64,000 bases of DNA, taken from assembly GCA_017470605.1 (NCBI GenBank), contig JAFUYH010000017.1:62001-126000 (forward strand), written 5' to 3'. The position numbers and the translations under genes are program-made. Source of the stretch: Treponema sp. (GTDB lineage Bacteria > Spirochaetota > Spirochaetia > Treponematales > Treponemataceae). Under the pieces are notes generated by a model. The model was not told where the DNA came from, did no database searches, and saw nothing but the letters and a program-made list of their open reading frames with translations. Shown piece by piece: positions 8,696 to 18,361 of this stretch (within the stretch, counting starts at the first letter, position 1; every line of letters starts with the position of its first letter).

Positions 8696-9195
8696 TATTC
8701 TTCCACCTCAATTACTTCTGAGTCATTAACTTCTGGAAGTTCAAGCTGAACTGCATCTTTGTCCTGAGAAATAGGGATAATCCTGACTGATTCATCTTCT
8801 TTTATCATTCTTTTTTTCTTTCCGCCAGAACGCTTTATAAGGCGGATTATATAATCTGTAAGGCCTATTCCCAAAGAAATGCCCACAGAAGTCAGTATTA
8901 TGCCAATCTGTTCATCAGAGTCAAATGATGAAGAAGCCGCAAGACTTGGCAGATATTCGGAATTAAAATCATTCTGAATATAGCGGTAGGTTGAATATGC
9001 AAGAGAAGTATCTAAAGTTACAAAAGGCAGGGCTCCAAGAGAAATAATTTCAAAGCGGCGCAAATCCTGCAGGAAAAGAGGAAATTCGTCTTTTTTATAT
9101 GGAGCAGGACTTGTATCTTCTGCAAAAAGAGGAAAAAAGACATTTAAAACAAGAGAAACAAAAACTATTTTCAGTATTCTGGAATTTCTTTTCAT
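8695..9195 (-). CDS. Exported/membrane hypothetical protein
   Basis: 166 aa, not assigned to a named family. A signal sequence (about 1-25, ending PLFA) is followed by two weaker hydrophobic stretches (about 50-65 and 97-118), a basic patch (KRSGGKKKR) and an acidic tail. The pattern suggests a small inner-membrane or periplasmic protein. It overlaps YggS by 4 nt and shares a base with the RluD-like gene, so it is co-translated with them. The two hydrophobic patches and the lack of a Cys after the signal argue against a lipoprotein. Confidence 0.7.
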   Translation of the reverse strand: MKRNSRILKIVFVSLVLNVFFPLFAEDTSPAPYKKDEFPLFLQDLRRFEIISLGALPFVTLDTSLAYSTYRYIQNDFNSEYLPSLAASSSFDSDEQIGIILTSVGISLGIGLTDYIIRLIKRSGGKKKRMIKEDESVRIIPISQDKDAVQLELPEVNDSEVIEVEE

Positions 9196-9899
9196 TTTTT
9201 TGAATAATCACGCTCTCCAAATATTGCAGTACCAATCCTTACAAGGGTTGAACCTTCTTCTATGGCAATTTCAAAATCATTCGACATTCCCATAGAAAGT
9301 TCATTCAAGTTAAATTCATGATAATCGCTTTTTATTCTTTCTGCAATGCTTACGGCTTTTCTAAAAGACGAACGGACAGCTTCTTCATCATCTGTAAAAG
9401 GTGCCATTGTCATAAAACCGCAGGGAATTACATGAGGAAAAAGATTTTTCCTGAAATCATCCATGACTTTTCTGATGTCTTCTTCACCTTCAAAGCCGGA
9501 TTTTGAATCTTCCGCTGTATGAATTTCAAAAAGAACCTTGATTTTCTTTTCAAAATTTACACAGGATTTTTCTATTAATGGCAAGAGTTCAATTCTGTCT
9601 ACAGACTGAATGCAGGAAGCAATTTCTACAGCATGTTTAACTTTGTTGGACTGCAGATTTCCTATAATATGAAGTTCTGCAGCAGGAAAATCTTTTACAA
9701 TTGCAGGAAATTTTTCTCTGGCTTCCTGAACACGATTCTCACCAAATAAAGTCTGGCCGGCCTGCAAAGCCTGAATTACATCTTCTGCCGGATGAAACTT
9801 GCTTACAGCCATAAGCCTGACTGAATCAGGCTTTCTTCCAGCCTTTACTTCTGCCTTTTTTATCTTTTCATTAATGACCTTAAGGTTTTCTTTTATCAT
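9192..9899 (-). CDS. yggS: YggS/PLPBP pyridoxal-phosphate homeostasis protein
   Basis: 235 aa, close to the family's usual 220-235. Lys34 in LMAVSKFHPAE is the PLP-binding lysine at the end of the first strand of the alanine-racemase-like barrel. FGENRVQEAREK, LHIIGNLQSNK, SVDRIEL and LSMGMSNDFEIAIEEGSTLVRIGTAIFG are the hallmark segments. The protein buffers and delivers PLP in the cytosol and has no known catalytic activity. It sits between RsmA and the exported protein in a tightly packed leftward operon with overlapping ends. Confidence 0.95.
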   Translation of the reverse strand: MIKENLKVINEKIKKAEVKAGRKPDSVRLMAVSKFHPAEDVIQALQAGQTLFGENRVQEAREKFPAIVKDFPAAELHIIGNLQSNKVKHAVEIASCIQSVDRIELLPLIEKSCVNFEKKIKVLFEIHTAEDSKSGFEGEEDIRKVMDDFRKNLFPHVIPCGFMTMAPFTDDEEAVRSSFRKAVSIAERIKSDYHEFNLNELSMGMSNDFEIAIEEGSTLVRIGTAIFGERDYSKK

Positions 9900-10765
9900 C
9901 AGAGTCCACCTTCAATCACATCAGAAAGATGCAGAATCTCTTCAACAGAAAGAACTTCTGCACGTTTTTCAGGCGGAATCCCCGCTTTTTCCAGATATGC
10001 CATAGCTAAATCATTGTTTTTAAGATATGAAGAAAGATTGTTCCTTACGTTTTTTCTTCTGGAAGAAAAAAGTGCCCTTTGAACCTTTACAAAGGCCTTT
10101 GGATGGGAACAGCAAGGCCACTTTTCTTTTTTTGTAAGCAAAACAGCTCTGGAATCTACATTTGGTTTTGGCCAGAAGTTTCCTCCCCCAAGATCAATAA
10201 CAGGCTTTAAATCATAAGCCCACTGGCAGAGAACGGAAAAAGAAGAATAGTCTTCACTACCCGGCTTTGCACACATGCGCTGGGCAACTTCCTTTTGAAC
10301 TGTAAAAACACAGGAATCAAATCTGACACCTTCTTCTATTGTGTCTGCAATTATTGTTGCGGCAATATTATAAGGAAGGTTTCCAAAAAGTCTTTCAGGA
10401 AGCCCTTCTTTCAGCTGATTTTTCCAGGTTTTAATTACATCACCTTCTACAAGATGAAAGCGGTTATTATTGGCATAAGATTCAAAATAGCTGGAAATAA
10501 GGGAAGCAAAGCCCCTGTCAATTTCAAAAACAGTAAGGTCAGCACCTTTTTCAAGAATGCCGGAAGTCATGGCACCAAGCCCAGGTCCTATTTCCCAGAC
10601 TCTCATGCCTTCTTTAACGTCCAGGGTATCTATAAGTTTTTGCCTTGCAGAGCCATTAATCAGAAAATTCTGACCGAACTTTTTCTGCATTGAAAAGCCC
10701 TTTGCTTCAAGCACAGCCTTAAGTTCTGCAGGAGAATTATAATCAGGATGATTCACTTTTATCAC
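9899..10765 (-). CDS. rsmA: 16S rRNA (A1518/A1519) dimethyltransferase RsmA/KsgA
   Basis: 288 aa. The N-terminal KKFGQNFLIN (28-37) is typical. AdoMet-binding motif I is WEIGPGLGAMT (57-67) and the catalytic NLPYNI lies at 129-134. The C-terminal helical domain contains FSSRRKNVRNNL. It dimethylates two adjacent adenines near the 3' end of 16S rRNA during 30S maturation; loss gives kasugamycin resistance in other bacteria. It overlaps ComEC by 4 nt and YggS by one base. Confidence 0.96.
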   Translation of the reverse strand: MIKVNHPDYNSPAELKAVLEAKGFSMQKKFGQNFLINGSARQKLIDTLDVKEGMRVWEIGPGLGAMTSGILEKGADLTVFEIDRGFASLISSYFESYANNNRFHLVEGDVIKTWKNQLKEGLPERLFGNLPYNIAATIIADTIEEGVRFDSCVFTVQKEVAQRMCAKPGSEDYSSFSVLCQWAYDLKPVIDLGGGNFWPKPNVDSRAVLLTKKEKWPCCSHPKAFVKVQRALFSSRRKNVRNNLSSYLKNNDLAMAYLEKAGIPPEKRAEVLSVEEILHLSDVIEGGL

Positions 10766-12087
10766 ACCTCCAGAAATGGTGCTCTGGAAAAGAAAAGCAC
10801 GGATTTCTTTATGACAGTATACAAAAAATTCATAAAAATTCCACTAGGTGCCTGTAAAACCGGTAGAATAAGGCTCAGGACAATCAGGACTAGTCCGCCG
10901 TAAATAAAAAAAGTAACCAGAGGAGAAATCAGACAGGTGGCAAAAATTCCAACCGGGCAGAAACTTCCAAAAAGTTTCAGGGACAGAGGTGCTGTAAGAC
11001 TCTGGGCAGACGCAGAAGCCGCCAATGAAGATGAGATTTTTTGAGGTAAAAATTTTACAAGAAGACGATGGATCAATGACGAAAAAAGGGTTATGCCTGC
11101 AAGTGCCCCGTAAGAAAGAAGAAATGCCGCGTTATGAATATGTGAAGGACAGACGGCAGACTGAATTAAAAAAGAAAGACAGAGAATATCTGCCGTTCCG
11201 CAGAGAATGCCTAAAGAAGCAGACAGGATTGCAATAAGGGAAGATAAAAAGGCTCTGAGTAAAGAAGGAGAAAAACCTGCAAACCAGACAAAAAGACAGA
11301 TTGTAGAAATCCGCAGGACATTTGTAAGGCGGATGCTTTTTAATTTTTTACCAGCAAAGGCTGCGAGACCGGAAAAAAGCGAAAGATGCATTCCAGAAAG
11401 TGCCAGTATATGAGAAAGCCCAGCCATGCGGAAGGCATCTGCGGTTTCGCTTTCTGTAAAATCCCGGGCCCCGCAAAGAAGAGCAAGCAGAAGCCCTCCG
11501 GCAGAGCCCCAGGCAAACATCATGCGCTTAAAATAAAGGCGGCAGAGGGCCCTGAAGCGCATACAGGTTCCCCATAAAGTTTCCGGCCAGCAAGCCTGCA
11601 GGCATTCAGCGGCATAAAAAATGCAGTCTGCCCCGCTTCTTCCTAACCTGCCTGTAAAAGAAGCGCAAAGGCCTGATTCAAAAATGAAAGAAGACCGGGG
11701 AAAGCCTTTTGCAGATGCAGGGGGCATGGCACTTCCAGAACTTCCAGAAAAGAGTCCCCCGGGATAGAGAGCCTCTACAAGTGAAGAAGGAATCATCAGA
11801 GTTAAAGTGCCGCCCGCATCTGCCCATGCCCCGCAATCATCAGCAGAAGCAGACAGAGAGAAATTACAGGAATAATAGCGGCCCGAAGAAACTTTTACAG
11901 GCGAAGACATGATTTTTCCGCTTACCGCAGAAATGCTTTCTTTCTTAAAAAGAAAAAAAACAGGACTTTTCCCAAAATTACTTAAATTTGTAAAAAGAGG
12001 AAAAATCCCGCTGTAAAAAACAAAAACACAGATTATAACTGCAATTAAAAAAGGTCGTCTAAATAATTTTTCAAATATTACTGCCAT
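10762..12087 (-). CDS. ComEC/Rec2-like DNA-uptake channel, short form
   Basis: 441 aa. It has N-terminal membrane spans, a beta-rich stretch (about 50-160) resembling the ComEC N-terminal/OB region, then the Competence domain with GLSHILALSGMHLSLFSG at 223-240 and several further spans. Full-length ComEC proteins of about 700-800 aa carry a C-terminal metallo-beta-lactamase-like domain thought to degrade the non-transported strand. Here the protein ends after the membrane domain. Whether it moves DNA is unproven. It overlaps its operon neighbours at both ends. Local GC is higher than average. Confidence 0.82.
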   Translation of the reverse strand: MAVIFEKLFRRPFLIAVIICVFVFYSGIFPLFTNLSNFGKSPVFFLFKKESISAVSGKIMSSPVKVSSGRYYSCNFSLSASADDCGAWADAGGTLTLMIPSSLVEALYPGGLFSGSSGSAMPPASAKGFPRSSFIFESGLCASFTGRLGRSGADCIFYAAECLQACWPETLWGTCMRFRALCRLYFKRMMFAWGSAGGLLLALLCGARDFTESETADAFRMAGLSHILALSGMHLSLFSGLAAFAGKKLKSIRLTNVLRISTICLFVWFAGFSPSLLRAFLSSLIAILSASLGILCGTADILCLSFLIQSAVCPSHIHNAAFLLSYGALAGITLFSSLIHRLLVKFLPQKISSSLAASASAQSLTAPLSLKLFGSFCPVGIFATCLISPLVTFFIYGGLVLIVLSLILPVLQAPSGIFMNFLYTVIKKSVLFFSRAPFLEV

Positions 12088-13256
12088 CTTAATCCCGAGA
12101 GTGCCCCTCGGGCTGCAGACAGAACCTGTTCACTGTAATTTAAATAAGTAACAGCAAGCAGAGAATCAAATGCAGACTTATCTCCGATGGCACCCAAAGC
12201 CTTTATTACAGCCAGAATGACATCAGAAGAAACTACATTTCCCTTTTCCGTCAGGCTGTTTAAATCTTCAAGGTAAGCAGTAAGCAAGGGAACGGAATCA
12301 ATTGGAGATGTATCTGCAAGTGCCAGAATTACGGTTTTGAACTGAAGTTCGTTCATGTCACCGGAATTATAAAGTCGCTTTGCAATCTTAAAATAAGAAA
12401 GACAGGTTGCCGATGCACGAGTCCACCTGTTTTCACTCAGAATTCCCAATGTATCAAGCTGCAGTCCAATCTGTTCCGGGCTTGCTCCCGCAGTACCCTC
12501 TAAAGATATAATAGACTGACTTAGAACATTTTGTGCAATTTCACAGAGATTATTTTTAGAAATACTTGTATTTTTTTTGATTATGCTGAAAATTTTTGCA
12601 ACCTGGGCAGTTGAAGAGTTTTGAATGAGGCTTAAAATCTCATTCATTGCCTTTGGGACAAGGGCTGTAAGGGTATTTTCTATCTGGGCATGATATTTTC
12701 TGTAATTCTGATTATTTAAAAGTCCATAAAGGATTAAGAAGGATTCATTGTTTCCCAAGGATTCCAGAGAATTGAATACGGCCCGGAATAAAGTTGCATC
12801 TTCTGTATTAACATTTGCAGAAGTAAGGTATTCATTCAGTTTTGAAGTAAGTTTATCTGTAGGAATAAAATCTTTAAGGGCAACAGACTTTGTAAGGACA
12901 GCAATCTGCACTGTGCTGCTGGAATTAAATCGGGTAAAAAGCTGCAGAAACTGATTTTCAAGAAGAAGTTTATCATCTTCCGGGCAGGACTTTGCATATT
13001 CAGGAGAAAGGGAAAGCACAGCCGCAACTGCAAGACCTTCCAGTTCCCTGTCATTTCCAAGGATTTCCTTGTTTTCAATGCAGAAATCTATTGCGCGGTT
13101 AGCAAGAAAAACTGCTTCGGCTCCATTAGACTCCCTTACAGCAGCAGTTTTATCAGCAATATTTCCCTTTAAGAATTTTATTGTCTTGGTCAGATTCTGA
13201 GAATACATAAAAGAAAGGGAAAGGGCAAAAAAAATAAACAATATTTTTCTCTTCAT
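12078..13256 (-). CDS. Exported alpha-helical (HEAT-like) protein
   Basis: 392 aa from the ATG at 13256, preferred over 13268 because GAGG lies 6 nt before it and nothing suitable precedes the other. A signal peptide (about 1-20, ending SFMYSQ) is followed by regular amphipathic helix pairs. The last 70 residues (VILAVIKALGAIGDKSAFDS, then VLSAARGALSGL) look like HEAT repeats. It is probably a periplasmic scaffold. It lies between the PilZ protein and ComEC in one operon. I do not recognise a named family; similar signal-peptide plus helix-repeat proteins are common in treponemes. Confidence 0.75.
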   Translation of the reverse strand: MKRKILFIFFALSLSFMYSQNLTKTIKFLKGNIADKTAAVRESNGAEAVFLANRAIDFCIENKEILGNDRELEGLAVAAVLSLSPEYAKSCPEDDKLLLENQFLQLFTRFNSSSTVQIAVLTKSVALKDFIPTDKLTSKLNEYLTSANVNTEDATLFRAVFNSLESLGNNESFLILYGLLNNQNYRKYHAQIENTLTALVPKAMNEILSLIQNSSTAQVAKIFSIIKKNTSISKNNLCEIAQNVLSQSIISLEGTAGASPEQIGLQLDTLGILSENRWTRASATCLSYFKIAKRLYNSGDMNELQFKTVILALADTSPIDSVPLLTAYLEDLNSLTEKGNVVSSDVILAVIKALGAIGDKSAFDSLLAVTYLNYSEQVLSAARGALSGLRWQ

Positions 13257-13269
13257 TTTCAGCCTCATT

Positions 13270-14472
13270 TTAGAATATATTTATCTGTTCTTCTGTAGAA
13301 GAAACGGCAGGCGCCGGGTCTGCAACAGACGAAGAAGCAGGTGCTTCCGCGGCAGGCTTAACAGCCTCATTTTTTACAACAGTTTCAAGAGCGGCAGTTG
13401 CTTTTTCTGGTGATTCAGCAGCAGATGCATCAACTCTTTCATCAATTTCTGTCTGTTCAAGAGCATCAAGAATCTCTTTTTCATTTTCAGGCAGGATATT
13501 ATAAACAAATGCAAGAACATCATTTCGCATTACAGGGTCTATCTGAGTACATTCAAAATGCAGATGCGAATAATTTTCATTCTCATTATATTCAACAGTT
13601 CTTACCACACCATACATAACAATCAGTTTATTCTGAATATTAAACTGAAGCTTAATCTTTACATTCTGAACACCCTTACCGCCAATTTTTATCATTGCCC
13701 CGGATTCAGAAATGTCTTCAATAAAACAACGGTAGCCGTTCTGAGTTTCAATGGCAGTTACGTCTGCAAGTGTCTTTTTTACAATAAATAAGGTTCCATA
13801 TATTTCACATTTTGCCCGCACAGCCTTTCTTTTCTGGGTTCTTGTAAGGTCAGTTGAATGCTGCAGGGAAATTGAAGTCTTACCCATAAAAACACCATGC
13901 TGAACAACTTTTGTATCAAAAACGTAGGCGGCATCACCTTTACGCCAGAAATAAACGCTCAGAACCTTGCCAACCCACTGGTCTGCAGGTATAGGAATCA
14001 GCTCCTTTTGCTTTGGAACGGAAATAACAATTGAACTGGCATTATTAAGGATTTCAGAATAAAAAACACCCTTTCCAGGAAGAATAAGCCTGAGTTTCTG
14101 ACCTTTATCAAGAGACTGAGTTGTAACAAGCCCTTTCTTATCATCTGATTCATTCTGAAGTTTTGTTCGGAAATTAAAAAGTTTTGTAAGAAGATTCTGA
14201 ATTTTTGCAGTATCAGAAAGTCCATCTGCAGAAGCCTGATTTGAAATCTGATTCATGCAGCGGGAAAGAGAATTCAATGAGAAAAAGAGGGAGGTCGGCT
14301 GTTCCAGTTCACAGATTTGCGCAACATTCCATAAAAGCATAGTATCAGCAAATGAAAAACCAGAATCCAGTCCCAGAACAATAAAACTGGCCTTTGTTCT
14401 GAAAGCAGTATATAAGCCACCAATGATAAGTAGAATTACTATTACAGCAATTACTCCAGCTAATGTGTACAC
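13270..14472 (-). CDS. Membrane-anchored YcgR-like PilZ protein (c-di-GMP receptor)
   Basis: 400 aa from a GTG start with AAGGGGA about 4 nt upstream. One N-terminal span (about 3-24) is followed by a YcgR-N-like beta domain (about 115-200) and a PilZ domain (about 205-315). The c-di-GMP signature is present: RKAVR (RxxxR) and DISESGAM (D/NxSxxG). The C-terminal tail is Ala/Glu/Pro-rich and probably disordered. Known YcgR proteins link c-di-GMP to flagellar motor output; the target here is unknown. It is the first gene of the leftward eight-gene operon that ends at tRNA-Leu. Confidence 0.87.
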   Translation of the reverse strand: MYTLAGVIAVIVILLIIGGLYTAFRTKASFIVLGLDSGFSFADTMLLWNVAQICELEQPTSLFFSLNSLSRCMNQISNQASADGLSDTAKIQNLLTKLFNFRTKLQNESDDKKGLVTTQSLDKGQKLRLILPGKGVFYSEILNNASSIVISVPKQKELIPIPADQWVGKVLSVYFWRKGDAAYVFDTKVVQHGVFMGKTSISLQHSTDLTRTQKRKAVRAKCEIYGTLFIVKKTLADVTAIETQNGYRCFIEDISESGAMIKIGGKGVQNVKIKLQFNIQNKLIVMYGVVRTVEYNENENYSHLHFECTQIDPVMRNDVLAFVYNILPENEKEILDALEQTEIDERVDASAAESPEKATAALETVVKNEAVKPAAEAPASSSVADPAPAVSSTEEQINIF

Positions 14473-14507
14473 ACAATCCCCTTAAAGAAATTGAAACCTT
14501 TTTTGAT

Positions 14508-14536
14508 TTTACATCTCTTTTACTATATTATATAAT
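14508..14536 (+). promoter_or_regulatory. CPBP protease promoter
   Basis: TTTACA (14508-14513), exactly 17 nt, TATAAT (14531-14536). The ATG follows 12 nt later, so the transcript leader would be only about 5-6 nt and lacks a ribosome site. Confidence 0.65.
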
Positions 14537-14548
14537 ACCATAAATCAC

Positions 14549-15214
14549 ATGAAATTACATTCTTTTATTGCAGAAATCTTATTTTTTTCGCTTATTTTTC
14601 TTGCTTTTGTGCTTCCGCCCTGTTTCAGGATGGAAACACAGATGAATCCTGAACTTTTTACGGACTGGAACTTTCCTTTTCTTCAGCTGATTCTGGCACT
14701 TGCGGCCGGCTGCATTTTTTTTATTTTTCGCAATTCTTTTTACAAAAAAGAAAAGACCGGCATAAACATAGTTTTCTTCCCTGTCATTTATACAGTCTGC
14801 CTTTTATTCTGTTTTTCACTCTTTATAAAATTCTTTTCTACACTTCCCTATTTTTCATCTGCAGCAGCTTCAATAAGCGTAAAAACTCCAGACTCCCTGC
14901 CGGCCTGGATTTTCTGTATTTTGAATTTTTTATTTGCAGCATTTTATGAAGAGATAATTTACAGGTTTTATCTTCCAGATGCACTTTATGCATTGATTTC
15001 ACGAAGATGCACAAAGACTTTTGTCTTAATCATCTGTGAAGTATTTGCCGCCCTGACTTTTGCGGCAGCTCATCTTTATCTGGGGATTTTTTCGGTAATC
15101 AACGCAGCACTTGCTCACATTGTTTTAAGGCTCTGCTATAAAAAAAGCGGAAAAATCTGGCCCGCAGTATGTTCACATTTTATTTATAATGTAATTTCTT
15201 TAATTCTCCTGTAA
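14549..15214 (+). CDS. CPBP-family intramembrane metalloprotease
   Basis: 221 aa with about six hydrophobic segments. The three family motifs are in order: FYEEIIYRFYLPD (EExxxR), FAAAHLYLG (FxxxH) and CSHFIYN near the C-terminus. These residues form the Glu/His active site of CAAX-protease/bacteriocin-processing (Abi) enzymes. The substrate is unknown; such proteins process prenylated peptides, secreted peptides or anti-sigma factors elsewhere. It is monocistronic, and its 3' end overlaps the convergent DUF4340 gene by 31 nt. Confidence 0.86.
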   Translation: MKLHSFIAEILFFSLIFLAFVLPPCFRMETQMNPELFTDWNFPFLQLILALAAGCIFFIFRNSFYKKEKTGINIVFFPVIYTVCLLFCFSLFIKFFSTLPYFSSAAASISVKTPDSLPAWIFCILNFLFAAFYEEIIYRFYLPDALYALISRRCTKTFVLIICEVFAALTFAAAHLYLGIFSVINAALAHIVLRLCYKKSGKIWPAVCSHFIYNVISLILL

Positions 15215-16089
15215 GTCCAGGAACTGATTTTTACATAAAAACGATTTTTCCTGGAAGAAGAAAGATAATCCTGAACAAGCAGATATGAATTTTCATTTTC
15301 TTCCCCCAAAGAGTAAAAATTCATAATGACAGAAGACTTATTGCCCAGTTCTAAAGTAAGAGTCAGGGATGGTAAAAGAGAAGAATCAGGAACTTCAAGG
15401 GCAAGACCGCCATGACGTAATTCCAGAAGCCTTGAATCAAAAGGAATGACTCTGGCTGATGAAGAAGCTGAAGTCGATTCCGGTTCTGAAAGCAGAAGCC
15501 TCTGAACGGAATCTGCAGATGAAATTCCTGAAGCATAGCGGGAAATAAGATAAGGTTCTGCCCAAAACTGAACAGAAGAAGAAAGATATTTTTGAATTTC
15601 ATCATTAACTTCATAAACCGCAGTATTACGGCCAGACATCATATAGCGGGAACTGAGTGAAAAATCCTGATTTCCAAAAATCACTTCATCAAAAGTATCC
15701 TTGTAATGGTATTTTATGACAAAAGCTGTTGAATCAGTAAGTCCAAAGGAGTTTCCGGCGGTAATTTTGTCTGAAATTTTATACATATTCCTAACTTTTG
15801 AAAAGTCATTTAAGAAATTTTCAACTTTAGCTGCATCTGCAGGAAATGAAATCTGAGGATTGTCTGCAGCAGAAAGCAGCCAGAGGCTGTTTGTTTTTGT
15901 AAGCAGCAGGCTTCCATCTTCTCCAGAAAATTCAATTGAATTTATATCTGGAATATATTTCTGATTTATAAGGGCAGATTTTATGTACTCTCTGTGAGAA
16001 ATGGTAAATTCTTCCTTAAAAAATGAAAGGATAAAGGTCACAATAAGAAATGCAAGACTGGAGATTAAAAAAACATCATTTTTTTTCAT
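15184..16089 (-). CDS. DUF4340-like membrane-anchored protein of Gld-type ABC operon
   Basis: 301 aa. An N-terminal membrane anchor (about 6-24) is followed by a periplasmic beta-rich domain. The pattern of repeated loading-like modules (SLWLLSAADN; VENFLNDFSKVRNMYKI; DEVIFGNQDFSLSSRYMM) fits DUF4340, which is regularly found downstream of GldG-like genes. It overlaps the GldFG-like gene by 14 nt and is the last gene of that operon. Function is not established: in gliding Bacteroidetes the Gld ABC proteins assist surface secretion or motility, but spirochaetes do not glide, so the role must differ. Confidence 0.78.
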   Translation of the reverse strand: MKKNDVFLISSLAFLIVTFILSFFKEEFTISHREYIKSALINQKYIPDINSIEFSGEDGSLLLTKTNSLWLLSAADNPQISFPADAAKVENFLNDFSKVRNMYKISDKITAGNSFGLTDSTAFVIKYHYKDTFDEVIFGNQDFSLSSRYMMSGRNTAVYEVNDEIQKYLSSSVQFWAEPYLISRYASGISSADSVQRLLLSEPESTSASSSARVIPFDSRLLELRHGGLALEVPDSSLLPSLTLTLELGNKSSVIMNFYSLGEENENSYLLVQDYLSSSRKNRFYVKISSWTYRRIKEITL

Positions 16090-18361
16090 TTTTCCTTCCC
16101 GGTTTTAGAAGAGCAAGCAAAGCCGAAAGCACAATCAGAAGAGGAACAAGTCCAAAAACAACAATAAACAGAATCCTCTTCCGGCTGGCAAGCTGCCCTG
16201 CATCTGATATTTTGTAAAGAGAAGAATTTCTTTGTATTCTTGAATGAAGTTCCGCAAGTTCATCTTCTCCATTTAAAGAAAGAAGCAGGTCTGTAAGAAG
16301 CTGAAAATTCCTGAAATTATTATCAGCACCTAGATATTGCTGCATAAGAGTATTTACAAAATACTGGTCTGGAATGACAATTACGGTGGCATTCTGGGCT
16401 GTATTCAGGTTAAACAAGCCTTCAAGTGCCCCGGAAACCTTGGCGGCGACCACCTGAGTCCCTCTTTTTTTCCCCTGACCGGCATCCTGAGAAATTATAA
16501 AAGGATTGTTTTCTACAAGATTCTGAGGACTATGAGAATCAATTTCATAGGAATAAGAGGCCTGACTTGTTAGCAGGAAGGCTTCTGCATTTTTAGAAAG
16601 AGAAAGAGGACTTACCCAAAAAAGGTCTGCCCCCAACCTTGCATTCTTCTGACTCATTACAGAAAGCCACATAGGGTAATTCAAAACCTGAGTTTCGTAA
16701 TCATCACTGGACATTGTAATTCTTGCACAGGAAACATCAGCCGCAATGGCAGGCTCAAAGTTTATTCCCCAGTTTTCTGCCATTTCTACAAGGTTATTTT
16801 TTTTGTTCAGGGTAATGTACCAGTTATCATCAATGGCGGCACTGTATGGACTTATGGCAAAAAGAGCATTTCCCCGGCCGCTTAAAATGTAGTCTTCAAT
16901 ACATATTGCCGCCTCTACAGGAAGCGAGCCGTCTCCAATCACAAGCAAAGGTCCGCTGGAAGCCATAAGTGCCTCGGCTCCTACAGAGGCACCAGAAGCC
17001 CAGGAAGCCCCAGAACCGCTTCCGCTTCCTGCTCCGTCCACTCCAAAATCCACCACATTACATTCAAAGCCCTGGGAAGAAAGCCATGGAACTACATATC
17101 CGTAATCCTGCTCAAGACTCATTCCGTTACCGACAATGATATTCACCCTGCGCCCGCTTCCTGAAAGCAGGTGCTTCAGCCTGCCGTCAAGGTCATATTC
17201 CAGAGAATAAGCATCCATTGTAAATGGAATTGTTTCAGCATTACCATTGTATTCAATTACAATTGCAGAAAATACATTTGTATATTCAGTAGAATTAGCA
17301 GAAACAGAGCGGAGAGGCTGACTCTGTATTCCGTAAGACTGCAGCAGGCTGCCTGTTTTTTCATCTCCATCAGGATTCTTAATAGTCAGACTTATATTTT
17401 TATTTGAAGAAGCATACAGGGAAAGAAAATCACTTACATCCCTGACCTGAGGATAAAGACGGGAAAGAGACTGGGAGCGGAAATAAGTTATTTTTACCGG
17501 GGAATCCACTTTGCTCACAAGACTTTTTGTATAGTCAGAAAGAGTAAAAGTTTTTCCCCAGGAAAAATCAAACCTGCCGTACCACCTGTTTCCATTCAGC
17601 ATAATAAGGATTACAAGGGCAATCTTGCCGTAATTTCTCAGTAAATCAGAAAAAGAATAAGATTTTCCCTTTTTTGTATCTGTAATCCAGGCTCCAAGAA
17701 AAATAAATAAAAGAGCAGATGCCGTAAGCCAGATAAAATCGCGGGTATCAAAAACTCCTTTTCCCGCTGCATCAAAATGCCATGCAAAACTAAGATTTTT
17801 GAATACAGCAGTTAAAAAACTCCCCAAAGAAACATATACGGCAAAAAGGTGGGCACTGTTCAAAAGAGCCAGAACAAGGGCGCTCAGCACAAAAACACTT
17901 ACCCTGTTTGAAATAAGTTCACTTATACACAGGCATAAAGAAATAATTGCCGCTCCATAACACAAAAGAATTATAAAACCTATAAAAGCCTGCCCTGCAT
18001 CTACACTTCCAAAAAGATTTATCAGAAGAACAGAAGGAATTAATAGAATGTTCATAAGGCAGAACTGAACTGTCACAGAAAGAAAGCGTACAAAAATCCT
18101 TGTAATCGAAGGAAGAGGCGCAAAATCTTCATAAACAGAAAAAGACTGCCTGTAACACAGGGCTGGAACTAAAATTATGCAGATATAAGGAACGTCAGCA
18201 AAAAAAAGCGTTAAATCTGTAGAAGCGCTTGTAAAAAACTGACGGCGGATAAAATAATTCATAGGAATAAGAACTGCATAGAGAAAAGCAATTATATAAA
18301 AGGAAGGAGACGTAAGGGAATTATAAAGATTATAACGGAAAAGAGCCTTTGAATTTTTCAT
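16076..18361 (-). CDS. Fused GldF-GldG-like ABC permease/auxiliary protein
   Basis: 761 aa. About six membrane spans (15-245) form an ABC-2 permease module like GldF, followed by another span near 245-258. Next is a long periplasmic GldG/ABC_transp_aux region (about 265-715), opening with FTLSDYTKSLVSKVDSPVKI. A final membrane span lies just before the end (about 730-752). Fusion of the permease and GldG parts into one chain is frequent outside Bacteroidetes. A Gly/Ser/Ala-rich insert lies around residues 440-465. It overlaps the ATPase gene by 4 nt and the DUF4340 gene by 14 nt. The substrate is unknown. Confidence 0.84.
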   Translation of the reverse strand: MKNSKALFRYNLYNSLTSPSFYIIAFLYAVLIPMNYFIRRQFFTSASTDLTLFFADVPYICIILVPALCYRQSFSVYEDFAPLPSITRIFVRFLSVTVQFCLMNILLIPSVLLINLFGSVDAGQAFIGFIILLCYGAAIISLCLCISELISNRVSVFVLSALVLALLNSAHLFAVYVSLGSFLTAVFKNLSFAWHFDAAGKGVFDTRDFIWLTASALLFIFLGAWITDTKKGKSYSFSDLLRNYGKIALVILIMLNGNRWYGRFDFSWGKTFTLSDYTKSLVSKVDSPVKITYFRSQSLSRLYPQVRDVSDFLSLYASSNKNISLTIKNPDGDEKTGSLLQSYGIQSQPLRSVSANSTEYTNVFSAIVIEYNGNAETIPFTMDAYSLEYDLDGRLKHLLSGSGRRVNIIVGNGMSLEQDYGYVVPWLSSQGFECNVVDFGVDGAGSGSGSGASWASGASVGAEALMASSGPLLVIGDGSLPVEAAICIEDYILSGRGNALFAISPYSAAIDDNWYITLNKKNNLVEMAENWGINFEPAIAADVSCARITMSSDDYETQVLNYPMWLSVMSQKNARLGADLFWVSPLSLSKNAEAFLLTSQASYSYEIDSHSPQNLVENNPFIISQDAGQGKKRGTQVVAAKVSGALEGLFNLNTAQNATVIVIPDQYFVNTLMQQYLGADNNFRNFQLLTDLLLSLNGEDELAELHSRIQRNSSLYKISDAGQLASRKRILFIVVFGLVPLLIVLSALLALLKPGRKNEKK

